Of a stretch of 64,000 bases of DNA, positions 45,483 through 56,553 are shown piece after piece (the first letter of the stretch is position 1; each line of letters opens with the position of its first letter). The notes beneath the pieces are model-generated. The model did no database searches and was not told the DNA's origin. It worked only from the letters and a program-made list of their open reading frames with translations. The stretch is from Phaseolus vulgaris (taxonomy: Eukaryota > Streptophyta > Magnoliopsida > Fabales > Fabaceae). The stretch covers positions 23,312,878 to 23,376,877 of the forward strand of contig NC_023749.2 of NCBI RefSeq assembly GCF_000499845.2, read 5' to 3'. A program made the position numbers and the translations under genes.

Positions 45483-47333
45483 GGCTAAAACTTTGTGTAT
45501 ATAGGTGTTTTACTTGGAGAAAGTTTAGGAAAGTTAGAGAAGGGAGTTTTCCAGGTAAGGGAGGTGAGTCACAATGGACTACTTAAGTACCAAGCCTTTT
45601 CCTTGCCAAAAACTTTTCCTCCAATGACTTCACACAAAATTTTCTCTTAGTAGAACACTTAGAACACAAGAAGTTGACAAATCAAAAAGCAAGAAAACTA
45701 TGTAAGCTAGATATGCAGCAAACTAGTCGGTATAGCACAAATTTAAACAATACTAAACATGCAAAACGTTTCTACCAAAACAAAAGAAATACAAGTTCAA
45801 ACAAGCAACAAATTACTAAGTAAAATAACTATGCTATTCGGCCCTAGGTGAGGCTTCTTGGACACTTTGAGCCCTTGAAGACACACTCACCGTCTAAAAC
45901 GTAATTTAAAAGAGGTAATTAACAATAAACCAAGTTGTAAAGGAGATAAGAAAACCCCCTTTGTTGTTCCTCTTTTTGGTTAGTGCACTTTCTTTGTTGT
46001 CTTGATTGTTGATCTTCTAGGTGTTTGTAGTGTTTGTTTCAAGAAACTTGTTTTCGGCCTTAACTTGACTCCTCCTTAGAAAGTTGGCTTTAATTCTCCA
46101 ATTTCCAGCACCTATTCACAAAGGCTTAACCTTAAACCAAGTCAATTTCCATGCACATAAGCACCAAGAGAGAATTAAATTCCAGCACCCACAAAAGAGA
46201 GGTCAAGAAACAAAAGCAAGAAACAAATTTAATTGAAAGAAAACAGTACCACCAAAAGGATTTATAATATGACAACTTAGAAAGAGATTCAAGGAATTAA
46301 AGCAAACAATTAAAGGTACTCAATAAAAGTTGGCACACAAAAGGAATTCCTAAAGAAAAGCACTAGATTAGATGACCAAATAAAAAAAACTGCACCACTG
46401 GAAAATGTTGTGGGCCAGAAAACAGTTTTGTTCCCCGATTTATGCTGAGCTGTAATTGTAAAATTTGTTTCTGAAATTTGGATACAAGAAAATTCAGGAT
46501 CTTAGCTAAATTTTGGCTTTGGAATCACCTAAAACGCATGCACCATTTTTTTTTAATAATTTTTTCAAATTTGGTGTGCAGTTAGGCCAGCTGTAACGCT
46601 CAAGATTCGCACTCTGATTTTGTGAGATTTATCATTTTTTTTCTGTTGCTTCTTTTGACCTCATTCTTTTTTGTCCTTTCTATAACACCTTAAACTTGTT
46701 TTTTTCAGAAATTCAGAATTTTCCTATGGGTGGAAAAATTTTGGTAAACAAAACAGCCCAGAACAGAGAGGTGTTACAGGGGAAATCTGGAAAACTGGAA
46801 GAAAACAGCAAGATAACCAAAATTAACACAATGGAAAAGTGAGAATGGAAATTGTGTATGAACTAAGACACAATTAGGAACTCAAACTAAAAATAAAAAG
46901 CACCAAAAGGATCAAAAATAACAGCAGATTAAAGCAATATAAAGAGACCCAAAACAAGAAACAATCAAGCCAAAAAATAGGACTACTAAGAATTGATGAC
47001 AATATGGATGAACATGACTTGACAAAACATGTATAGATTCAGAAAATTAAAGACTCAAAGCATAATATGAAGCAAAATAATGAAAGCAATAAAGACTCAA
47101 AGCCTAAAACAAAATAGCAACACAAAGGTGTATGGAATCCTATCACAAATTGCACAAGAACTTGTTCAAGATCAAATGAACAAGAGTGCTTGGGTTGGAT
47201 CTTCCACAAAGCACACCAAGAACAAATTAAAAATATAAAAACAGCAAGACAAGTAAGGAATTGAAATGACAAAGATGAAAATAAAGAAGAACTGAAATTA
47301 AAAAGACAAGCTACTCATCTTGAAGAACCAATA
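45483..47333 (-). other. Long non-coding leader of E
   Basis: About 1.85 kb between PBS and gag ATG, with no convincing ORF. Homologous to the leaders of D and F although those elements have lost most of gag-pol, so it probably contains cis signals for packaging or translation. Confidence 0.6.
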
Positions 47334-47346
47334 GCTCATGATACCA
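47334..47346 (-). other. Primer binding site of E
   Basis: TGGTATCATGAGC on the minus strand, two bases from the 5' LTR; initiator-Met-tRNA-like with one extra T. Confidence 0.7.
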
Positions 47347-47348
47347 AA

Positions 47349-48072
47349 TGATGGTATTTCATGTGTTCTTCTTGAATCAAAGTAGTAAAAAGTGATGCGG
47401 AAGCAATGAGTGAGTGAAACAAAGCCCTCCTAGGAGTTGTGATGGCTTTGAAGGTGCATGATGAGTATGGGTTAGAGAGGTTCGGCCAGCTCTATGAAGA
47501 AAGGTGAAGGGAGTGAAGTTTATAGCCTAGATTTCTAGGAGAAGTAAAGCTAGTGCACAAAATGGGCAGCATAACAATACTCAAATAAACTTGTTCAATA
47601 CAATGAGCTAGCCTTCCTATTTATAGGCTAGTTTGGGACGTAAATGATAAGCTACATTACAAGGAAAAGAAAACCAAAATTAAAACTAAATGCTAAGCCA
47701 TGTGCCAATCCATGACCGGCCACACTAACCTAGTTTCTAGAAGGTTTCCATCAAAAATGCTTCCTACACTATCCTATCTACTAAGTACCCCCAATGGGCC
47801 TTTATGCAAACATATACAAAGCCTTCTCTCTTCCATCCGTGGCCTCATTTGCTTGTGTTTGAATATGTTTGGCCATTGATCTTGTAAGGGGTCCTAGACG
47901 GTCTAGCTCCATGGATAGCCTCCCTCCTTCACGGCCTAGACGCTCACCTTCACGTCCTAGACGCTTACTTTCACGTCCTAGACGCTCACCTTGGTCTTGG
48001 TCTTGGTCTAGACGCTCTCCTTGGCTTGTGCCTTGGCTTCCTTGGGTAGGTGTGCTTGGCCCTCCTCCATCA
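47349..48072 (-). repeat. 5' LTR of E
   Basis: 724 bp, TGATGGAGGAGG ... ATACCATCA on the minus strand. The promoter TATA box TATAAAT is at 47625-47619, lying between CTAGCC and GGCTAG arms. Almost identical to the 3' LTR. Confidence 0.93.
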
Positions 48073-49012
48073 AGATCACCCAGAACGGTGATCGGTGGTC
48101 AGTAACCGAGTGGCCACCGACAGATCAGTTCCAAGATAAACACCTGGGGGGAGAACGCGAGAAGCAATAGAGCACCGATCAGTCATCGGGTGCATGGTCA
48201 TCGGGGTTTCGTGTTACACGCAGTTAAACTGGGACTGAGATTCCCAGCGAGAGCGTTACGCATGGACCTCGCATGATCATATCTCAGAGAAAGAGGAGCT
48301 GCTCGCCGGTAGAATCGTGCACGAGAGTGGCCTGAGGGAGTTAGTAAACCGGTCAGTGATTGGTGACTCTCTTAACCCATTACGTGCATGACATCGTGAA
48401 GGGGGAAATCGTTTATGCAGAGAGCAATGCTTGGTGAGTGTGCCTAGTCCAGCCACACCTGGCGTTCTCCTGGGAATGTGCGATTCACCCAGATGGAAGA
48501 AACGCGTTAAGTTACTCCGCAAGGGAATATCTTAGGCGCACAAAGAGATGCGCTAGAGCCCTTCAGGTAGTGGCACGTGTATGGTTAGATGTGAGTTGCA
48601 TGCCTCCACGTGTCACCATCTGAGAGAGGCGCGGCCAAGATAAAAGTGCACTCCGCGTCGTGAAAGGTACACACACACACCCACGTTTTTACTGATTGTG
48701 GTACGTTTTCGCACAATGCGTAACAGAATTCTGACACACGCAGAGGATAGCGTAACAGAATTCTGTTAGGCACAGACACAGAGAGAGAGAAAAAAGAGAA
48801 TCAGAAAGAGATTCAGGGATATTTTTTGTTGGTGGTTCTGTGACCTATCTTGAGCGTCGGAGTGCAAACGGCCGCTAGAGGCGCCGTCTGTGTGTTTTGC
48901 ATGTTGCGTTTGAAGTTCCCGGAGAAGGTTCTTGCGGATAGCACAGTTGCATAGGCGGGGTAAGGAAGCGACAAAGCAATTCCTCCACGCTTGAGTTGGC
49001 GACAGGATCATT

Positions 49013-49030
49013 TGGCGCCCACCGTGGGGC
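49013..49030 (+). other. Primer binding site of B
   Basis: TGGCGCCCACCGTGGGGC two bases after the LTR; same as H and C. Confidence 0.75.
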
Positions 49031-49104
49031 CCTGTGAATCGTGGTCCCATCCACACCAAAGTTTCTGAAGTTCTCAAAGTTTTTGCTGAGTTTTTGCTGA
49101 GAAA

Positions 49105-52100
49105 ATGAGGAGAACCAGACAAACATCACCTGCGCCATCTGCTAAGGAAGGAGTTGTGACAATGGCGCAGGTCCTGGAGATGATGCGTGCGCTGCAGGAC
49201 AATGTCGCAGCGTTGAGAGCTGAACAAGAGAAGATGCAGGCGGAGTTGGCTGCATCGCAGAGCAGAAATGATGAGCTGAATCGCGTTAATGAGGAGCTGA
49301 GAAGGAAGTTACAGGCGCAGAAGGAACGCGCAGTTGAAGAAAGGATGTCGATGCCACCATCGCCTCCGAGAGCGTTCCCTATGCAATTCTCCCCTGAAAT
49401 CATGAAAACCGTGGTGCCTCCCAACCTGGTGGGAGTGAAGGCGTCGTTCACGGGGGTAGAAGATCCAGAAGCGCATCTGACGGCGTTCCACACTCAGATG
49501 ATGCTGTCTGGGGGCTCAGATGCCGTGTACTGCAAGATGTTCATGAGTACACTGAGTGGAATCGCCATGGAATGGTTCGTGAGTCTGCCAAAGGGTTGTA
49601 TCACGTCCTTCCATAAGTTTTCGAAGCTTTTCACTAAGCAGTTCATCGTTAACAGAGCACCTTCAGTGGTGTCGTACGATCTGTTCGATGTACTCCAATA
49701 TCAAGGTGAGTCGTTGAAAGACTACCTCAACCGCTTCGGAGCACAAGTGGTTAGACTGCCCAGCAAGGACGAGGATATGCTGGTGCATGCGTTTAAGAAG
49801 GGAGTGCTGCCTGGTCCCTTCAGTGAGTCGCTCATTAGGAGCCATCCCAGCACCTTTGTGGAGATCCGGCGACGCGCGGTGGCGCACATAGTGGCAGAGA
49901 CAGAGGTTTCTGAGAAAAGAGGAAGTGCTGCACCACCGAAGCCGCGTGGAGGACAGGGGAAGCAACAACAACAAGCGAGGGTGCATGAGGCAAAGGAGGG
50001 AAGGAAGGTGCAGGGGAAACCTCGTCCTTATGCACCCAGGAAGGACCAGGGCAGGGGGCGTGCAAGGGAGAATAATGCACCCCCAAGATACGATTTCATG
50101 GTAGAGTTGGCGGATCTAATCGCCCTTCCTGCCATAGCTGCAAGACTCTGAGTACCAGAGAAGACAGATAAGGTACTTGGGAGGAAGAAGAACGAGTGGT
50201 GTGAGTTTCACCAAGCCTTTGGCCACACACTCCACTCTTGCTTGGCGTTGGGACACCAGCTGGCAGAGTTTGTAATGTCTGGGTTCCTGGCAGATTACCT
50301 GCGGGAGGCGCAGGGTGATCGCGCATCGGGGGCCCAGGCAGGAGAACAGCAGCACGAAATCCCTGTGCACCGGGAGGTGCAAACGATTGCGGGAGGCTTC
50401 TCCGGTGGGGGGTGCACCGCATCACAAAGAAGAAGGTATGCTCGATCGGTTATAGCCGTGGACTCGGTAGACGAGGGCCATTTCCCCGAGGTAGACATCA
50501 CTTTCAAGAAAGCTGATCTACAGGACGTTGTACCGCACGACAACGATCCTGTGGTCATCTCCCTCATCACAGCAGGAAGGCAAGTGCACAGAGCGCTCGT
50601 AGACCATGGGAGCTCGGCAGACGTCATGTTCTGGCCGACGTTCAACAAGTTGCAGCTGTCCTCCGATCAACTCAGGCCGTATACCGGGTGTCTTTACGGC
50701 TTTGCAGGGGATCAGGTAGAGGTGCGGGGGTACATTGAGCTGAGGACGACATTCACCGATGGAACAACAACCCGCACCGAAAAGATAAAGTACTTGGTGG
50801 TGAACGCCCCTTCTGCGTACAACATCTTGCTGGGAAGGCCAACACTCAATAGGTTGGGTGCAGTGCCATCGACAAGGCACTTGAAGCTAAAGCTGCCGTC
50901 GATGGAGGGGACCGTAATAACCATCAAGTCAGATCAGGCTGAGGCTAGACGCTGTTATGAGAACATTCTTAGGCAGAAGAGGAGCATATGCCATGTCACC
51001 TCAACACCACCACCAGGTGTGCTCGAAGAGCGATCGGTGGTTAGGGGAACGCATGGCGATCAGGAGATGGAGGATGCTACGCTGGGGGGCTCCCAGGTAG
51101 CTCAGGTGGAAGCGGAGGAGGAGGGCATGATCACTCCTCGCGAGTCAGGGATCACGAGGGCGGTCATCGCCAGCGAGAGAAGACCCCACCTAGCTGAGGG
51201 GTGGGTAGAAGTAGATATAAGGGGGAAAAGGTTCAAGTTGGGAGGATCGCTCGGCGAAGAAGAACGAAGGCTGATCGCCGGGGTGATCGAGAAGCACATG
51301 GGCGTGTTCGCATGGTCAGCATCTGACATGCCAGGAATCGACCCTGACTTCCTTTGCCATCGCCTGTCGATGGATCCTAAAGTTCGACCTGTGCGTCAGA
51401 GGCGAAGGAAATTCAATGAAGAAAGGAGGAAAGTGATCCACGACGAAGCGCAAAAGCTCCTTGTCGCAGGACACATCAGGGAGATCCAGTACCCTGAGTG
51501 GCTAGCGAACGTGGTACTGGTGCAGAAGCCAAACGGCAAGTGGAGGATGTGCGTGGACTTCACTGACCTCAACAAGGCATGCCCCAAAGATTCTTACCAT
51601 CTACCCACTATAGACGCTCTAGTGGATAGCGCATCAGGGGGGAAGTTACTCAGCTTCTTGGATGCATTCTCAGGATACAACCAAATCAGAATGCACCCCA
51701 GGGATGAATGCAAGACCGCATTCATGACTGAACGGTCTTGCTACTGCTATAAGGTAATGTCGTTCGGCCTGAAGAACGCGGGGGCTACCTACCAGCGACT
51801 TATGGATAGGGTGCTCTCGCCCATGCTTGGAAGGAACGTGCATGCATATGTAGATGACATGGTGGTCACATCCCGAGAGAAGGAGCATCATGTGGCCGAT
51901 CTGGAGGAATTATTCACCACCATCGCCAAGTACAGGTTGAAGCTCAACCCTGAGAAATGTATTTTTGGCGTGGAGGCTGGGAAGTTCTTGGGTTTCCTCT
52001 TGACAGAGCGTGGAATCGAAGCTAATCCAGAGAAGTGCGCAGCAATCGTGGCGATGAGGAGTCCAACGACGGTGAAGGAGGTGCAGCAACTCACCGGTCG

Positions 52101-53032
52101 GTTGGCAGCATTATCCCGGTTTATGTCCGCTGGAGGGGAGAAAGGTCATCCGTACTTCCAGTGTCTTAAGCGCAACAGCAGATTCCTTTGGACACAGGAG
52201 TGCGAGGAGGCCTTCATCAAGTTGAAGGAGTACCTGGCAAGCCCACCGGTCTTGCGTAAACCACAAGTGGGCACCCCTCTTCGTCTATACTTTACTGTGA
52301 TGGAGAGAGCAGTCAGTTCAGTCCTGGTGCAAGAGCAAGATCAGGTTCAGAAGCCTGTGTACTTTGTGAGTAAGGTACTGCAAGGCACTGAAACAAGGTA
52401 CCAAGCCCTCGAGAAGGCTGCCCTGGCGGTGGTATTTTCAGCGAGAAGACTCAGACATTATTTCCACAGCTTCACAGTAGTGGTAATGACAGATTTGCCC
52501 ATCCAAAAGGTGCTAAAGAAACCAGACGTAGCGGGAAGGATGGTCAAGTGGGCGGTGGAATTGTCAGAGTTCGACATTCAGTACGAGCCCCGAGGACCGA
52601 TAAAGGGGCAGGTGTTCGCCGACTTTGTGGTCGAGCTGTCGTCGGTCGCGACACCTTCAGAAGGTTTAGACTTCCGATGGGTATTATCAGTGGATGGCTC
52701 CTCCAATCAGCAGGGGAGCGGCGCTGGGGTCATTTTGGAAGGCCCGAACGGAGTGCTGATCGAGTAGTCCCTCCGCTTTGCCTTCAAGGCTAGCAACAAG
52801 CAGGCGGAGTATGAAGCCCTGATCGCAGGAATGTTGCTAGCAAGAGAAATGGGAGCAAGAAGTCTGGTTGCTAAGAGTGACTCTTTGCTAGTCACCGGGC
52901 AAGTTACAGGGGAGTTCCAGGCGAAAGATCCCCAGATGGCAGCTTACCTGGAATACGTACAGTTCCTGAAGACGTCCTTCACCGAGTTTGAACTAGTTCA
53001 TGTGCCGAGAGAGCAAAATGCCAGAGCAGACC
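49105..53032 (+). pseudogene. gag-pol: B gag-pol, two stops, truncated by C
   Basis: Start MRRTRQTSPAPSAKEG. One reading frame throughout. Gag core and SEKRGS tail run to a TGA at 50149-50151, within the LRVPEK sequence of the relatives. The frame then continues with the zinc motif (CEFHQAFGHTLHSC, about 50200), a protease with VDHGSS in place of VDQGSS, RT with AYVDDMVVTS, the vestigial RNase H (RLYFTV) and the second RNase H. There a TAG at 52765-52767 replaces the Gln of IEQSLRF. C's LTR cuts it at NARAD (53032), before the integrase. Very close to H in sequence. Both stops fit C-to-T change. Not functional. Confidence 0.9.
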
Positions 53033-54195
53033 TGATCCGGTCGGTCATCGGTAGTCGATGACGTCAGCAGCAGATAACCACGTGGACCACTCGCACGGTG
53101 ACACGTGGATCAGGTGACAGAGTAGTCATGGAGGAGATGGTTATCGGTGGTCAGTAACCGAGTGGCCACCGACAGATCAGTTCCAAGATAAACGGGTGAC
53201 ACGTGGATCAGGTGGCAGAGTAGTCATGGAGGAGACTCCCCGGTATGGAGATCGGTGGTCAGTAACCGAATGGCCACCGACAGATCAGCTCCAAGATAAA
53301 CACCCGGGGGAGAACGCGAGAAGCAATAGAGCACCGATCAGTCATCGGGTGCATGGTCATCGGGGTTTCATGTTACACGCAGTTAAACTGGGACTGAGAT
53401 TCCCAGCGAGAGCGTTACGCATGGACCTCGCATGATCATACCTCAGAGAAAGAAGAGCTCCTCGTCGGTATAGTCGTGCACGAGAGTGGCCTGAGGGAGT
53501 CAGTAAACCGGTCAGTGATTGGTTACTCTCTCAACCCATTACGTGCATGGCATCGTGAAGGGGAAATCGTGTATGCAGAGAGCAATGCTTGGTGAGTGTG
53601 CCTAGTCCAGCCACACCTGGCGTTCTCCTGGGAATGTGCGATTACACCCAGATGGAAGAAACGCGCTAAGTTACTCCGCAAGGGAATAACTTAGGCGCAC
53701 AAAGAGATGCGCTAGAGGTGGTGGCACGAGAACGGTTAGATGCGAGTTGCATGCCTCCACGTGTCACTGTCTGAGAGGGGCGCAGCCCAGATAAAGGTGC
53801 ACTCCGTGTCGTGAAAGGTACAGACAGAAAACCCAGACACCCACGACCCTGACTGTGGTACGTTTTCGTACAAAAGCATAACAGAATTCTGACACGCGCA
53901 GAGGACAGCGTAGCAGAATTCTGTTAGGCACAGACACAGAGGGGGATAAAAAGAGAATCAGAGAGAAATACACACACTGTTTTTTACACACATTACTTTC
54001 TAGTGATTCTGGGACCTAACTTGACCGTCGGAGTGCAAACGGTCGCTAGAGGCGCCGTCTGTGTGTTTTGCAGGTTGCGTTCGAAGTTACCAAGGAGGAG
54101 GTTCTAAGAGTGTTCTTGCAGATAGCACAGTTGCCAGAGGCGGGTCAACCAAGCGACAAGGCAATTCCTCCACGCTCGAGTTGTCGGCAGGATCA
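53033..54195 (+). repeat. 5' LTR of C
   Basis: 1163 bp, TGATCCGGTCGG ... GTCGGCAGGATCA. Contains an imperfect tandem duplication of about 100 bp (53096-53193 and 53194-53300, each with GGTGACACGTGGATCAGGTG-like starts). The core motif with a T-rich tail ending TTTTGCAG is at 54027-54073. Confidence 0.9.
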
Positions 54196-54197
54196 TT

Positions 54198-54215
54198 TGG
54201 CGCCCACCGTGGGGC
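54198..54215 (+). other. Primer binding site of C
   Basis: TGGCGCCCACCGTGGGGC two bases after the LTR. Confidence 0.75.
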
Positions 54216-54358
54216 CCGTATAAAAGGTGATTCCCACCCATAGTTTGTGTTGGTGGTGCTTCGAGTGTTTTCTGTTCGACTGCTCGCTATCGTAGTCGAC
54301 TCCTGGAGTTTTCACCATTTGTTTGGAGTTCTTTGAGCTGCTGAGATGCTGAGGAAGG

Positions 54359-55839
54359 ATGAGGACAACGCGCTCCAGTTTAGTTGCGCCATCAACCGAC
54401 GAAGATGCTGTGTCCATGACGCAAGTGATGGACATGATGAGGACGCTGCAGGAGAACGTGGCTGCATCGCTTCTGAGCAGGAAAGGATGCACGAGGCGCT
54501 GGTGGCCTCGCAAGCAAGGAACGAAGAGCTCAACAGGATCAACGAAGAGCTGCGCAAAGCACTTCAGGAGCGGGAGGAGCGTGCGACAGGGGACAGATCC
54601 GCACCCCCATCCCCACCACGCAGCTTTCCTATGCCATTTTCCCAAGAGATCATGGACTCGGTAGTCCCGGCTAACACTGTGGTGGTGAAAGCGTCTTTCA
54701 CTGGGGTGGAGGACCCTGAAGCCCATCTCACGGCGTTCCATACTCAGATGATGCTCTCAGGGGGCTCAGACGCGGTGTATTGTAAGGTGTTCATGAGCAC
54801 TTTGAGCGGAACGGCGTTGGACTGGTTCGTCAGCATACCCACTGGCCACATTACCACGTTCCAACAGTTTTCCAAGATGTTTGTTGAGCAGTACACAGTG
54901 AACAAGGCGCCACCTTTGGTGTCTTACGACTTGTTTGATATAAGGCAGTACCAAGGGGAGTCCTTGAAGGATTTCCTGAACAGATTCGGAGCACGGATAG
55001 TCCGTTTGCCAGGAAAGGATGAAGAGATATTCGTGCACGCCTTCAAAAAGGGCGTGTTGCCTGGGCCTTTTAGTGAGTCGCTCATCAGGAGCCACCCCGC
55101 CACGTTCGCCGAAATCCGGCGACGTGCTGTGGCTCACATCGCCGCCGAGAGCGAGGTCACCGAGAAGAGAGGAAATGTGGCCCCAGCTAAATCGCGCACC
55201 CAAGCAAGGGTACAGCCTCAGAGGGTAATGGAGGCGGCGGCGGGAAAGAGGGATCAAAGGACGCGTCATCCTTACGATCCTAAGAAAAATAAGAGCAAAG
55301 GACCAGTGCGCCCCGGGGAGAGTAATCGCCCCCCGAGGTATGAGTTTGTGATGGGTTTGGCTGATTTGATCGTCATCCCAAACATAGCTGCCAGGCTCAA
55401 AGTGCCTGAGAAAACGGCGGAGAAGATTTTGGGGCCGAAACCAGATGCATGGTGCGAGTTCCACAAGAGTTTTGGCCACTCTATCAATTCGTGTTTGGCT
55501 CTGGGGCACCAGCTCGCTGAGCTGGTCAAATGTGGTTTCCTGAAGGATTACTTGCTAGAGAAGCAAGCGGGCCAAGCATCAGGGTCTCAACCGGCGAGCA
55601 GCGGAGGGCAGCAGCACGAGGTGCCTATTCACGGCGAGATCCACACCATAGCTGGTGGATTCTCTGGCGGGGGGAGCACAGCGTCGCAACGAAAGAGGTA
55701 CGCGAGGTCGGTAATGTCAGTGGAAGTCTTTGAGGATCACTCACCCGACGTGGACATCACGTTCACCAAGGAGGACCGCAGGGACGTGGTGCCTCACGAC
55801 AACGACCCCATTGTGATCTCGCTTGTCACGGCGGGAAGG
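54359..55839 (+). pseudogene. gag: C gag and start of protease, frameshifted
   Basis: The true start is probably 54359 (MRTTRSSLVAPSTDEDAV), which matches the N-termini of B and H. A one-base loss near 54465-54475 shifts into the main frame, which is open upstream from 54346 only by chance. The main frame holds the gag core (GVEDPEAHLTAFHTQMMLSG, YQGESLKDFLNRFGARIV), a basic stretch, the zinc motif CEFHKSFGHSINSC (about 55452-55493) and the protease lead-in DVVPHDNDPIVIS. D inserts after TAGR at 55839. Confidence 0.88.
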
Positions 55840-56538
55840 TGATGGAAGAGGCCCAAGCACAAGCCCACATGCAAGCCCACCAAAGGGTAGATTTGGGCCA
55901 ACCATAGAGTTATGGCCAAGAGGATCCAAGAAGACGTTCTTTTACATGTTCAAATGCCATAAACTCTAGTGTAGAGTAGACTTTAATTTCTTGTCAAAAT
56001 TAGCATAGGAACTTTATTTGTAATTTTCTTAGAATTAATTTTGGCACCTAAAACACCAACCTAGGTAAACTTAGAGTTTCTAAAAAAACCTCTAAATTTA
56101 CCAAGGCCGGTCTAGAAAGCCCATGGAGGGGGTGAGCATAAAAACTAGACACACCCCTCCCCATGTGCTCATTTGTGCACCCATGTGCCATGTGCACCCA
56201 TGTGCTTCACATTTACATTTCATTTGGCTAGCATTAGGATTGCCTTATGGTCCTCCTTAGCCTATAAAAGGAGGAGCCTACACCTTGTATTTTCAAGTTT
56301 ATGGTGAGTAAAGTTATGCTGCCCATTTGTGCTCAACTTTGCTTCTCCCTAGAATCCTAGGCTCTAAACTTCAATTCCTTCATCTTTTCCCTTGAGCTGG
56401 CCGAACCACTCAATACCCATACTTATCATGCACCTACAAGATCAACACCACTCTTAGGAGGATCTTGCTCACTCTCATACATTGCTTCCGCCCCATACTC
56501 TACATTGATTCAAGAAGAACTTCATGAAAATGCCATCA
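55840..56538 (+). repeat. 5' LTR of D
   Basis: 699 bp, TGATGGAAGAGG ... AATGCCATCA. TATA box at 56263-56269. The U3 of about 277 bp is unlike E's and does not encode a polyprotein tail. Confidence 0.94.
56263..56269 (+). promoter_or_regulatory. TATA box in D 5' LTR
   Basis: TATAAAA between TCCTCCTT and AAGGAGGA arms, as in F. Confidence 0.65.
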
Positions 56539-56540
56539 TT

Positions 56541-56553
56541 TGGTATCATGAGC
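56541..56553 (+). other. Primer binding site of D
   Basis: TGGTATCATGAGC two bases after the LTR; Met-tRNA-like with one extra T. Confidence 0.7.

Larger units (their letters stand above)
40281..48072 (-). mobile_element. Element E: intact CRM-like chromovirus retrotransposon, TSD AGATC
   Basis: 7792 bp, minus strand, flanked by AGATC at 40276-40280 and 48073-48077. LTRs are 724 bp each, with one difference found by eye (40341 G versus 47409 A). PBS 47346-47334, leader 47333-45483, uninterrupted gag-pol 45482-40734, PPT 41017-41005. All parts needed for autonomous transposition are visible. TGATGG...CCATCA ends, the Met-type PBS, the RT sequence ([20 protein letters not shown]) and a polyprotein running into the 3' LTR fit the CRM clade or its sister Galadriel. 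It probably supplies enzymes to D- and F-type elements. Confidence 0.94.
40174..49010 (+). repeat. 5' LTR of B, split by element E
   Basis: Segments 40174-40280 and 48078-49010 (about 1040 bp together). It begins TGATCCGGTCGGTCATCGG and ends GGCGACAGGATCA. The core motif GAGCGTCGGAGTGCAAACGG is at 48852-48871. The join across E is marked by AGATC duplications. It nearly matches C's LTR but lacks C's internal duplication. Confidence 0.88.
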
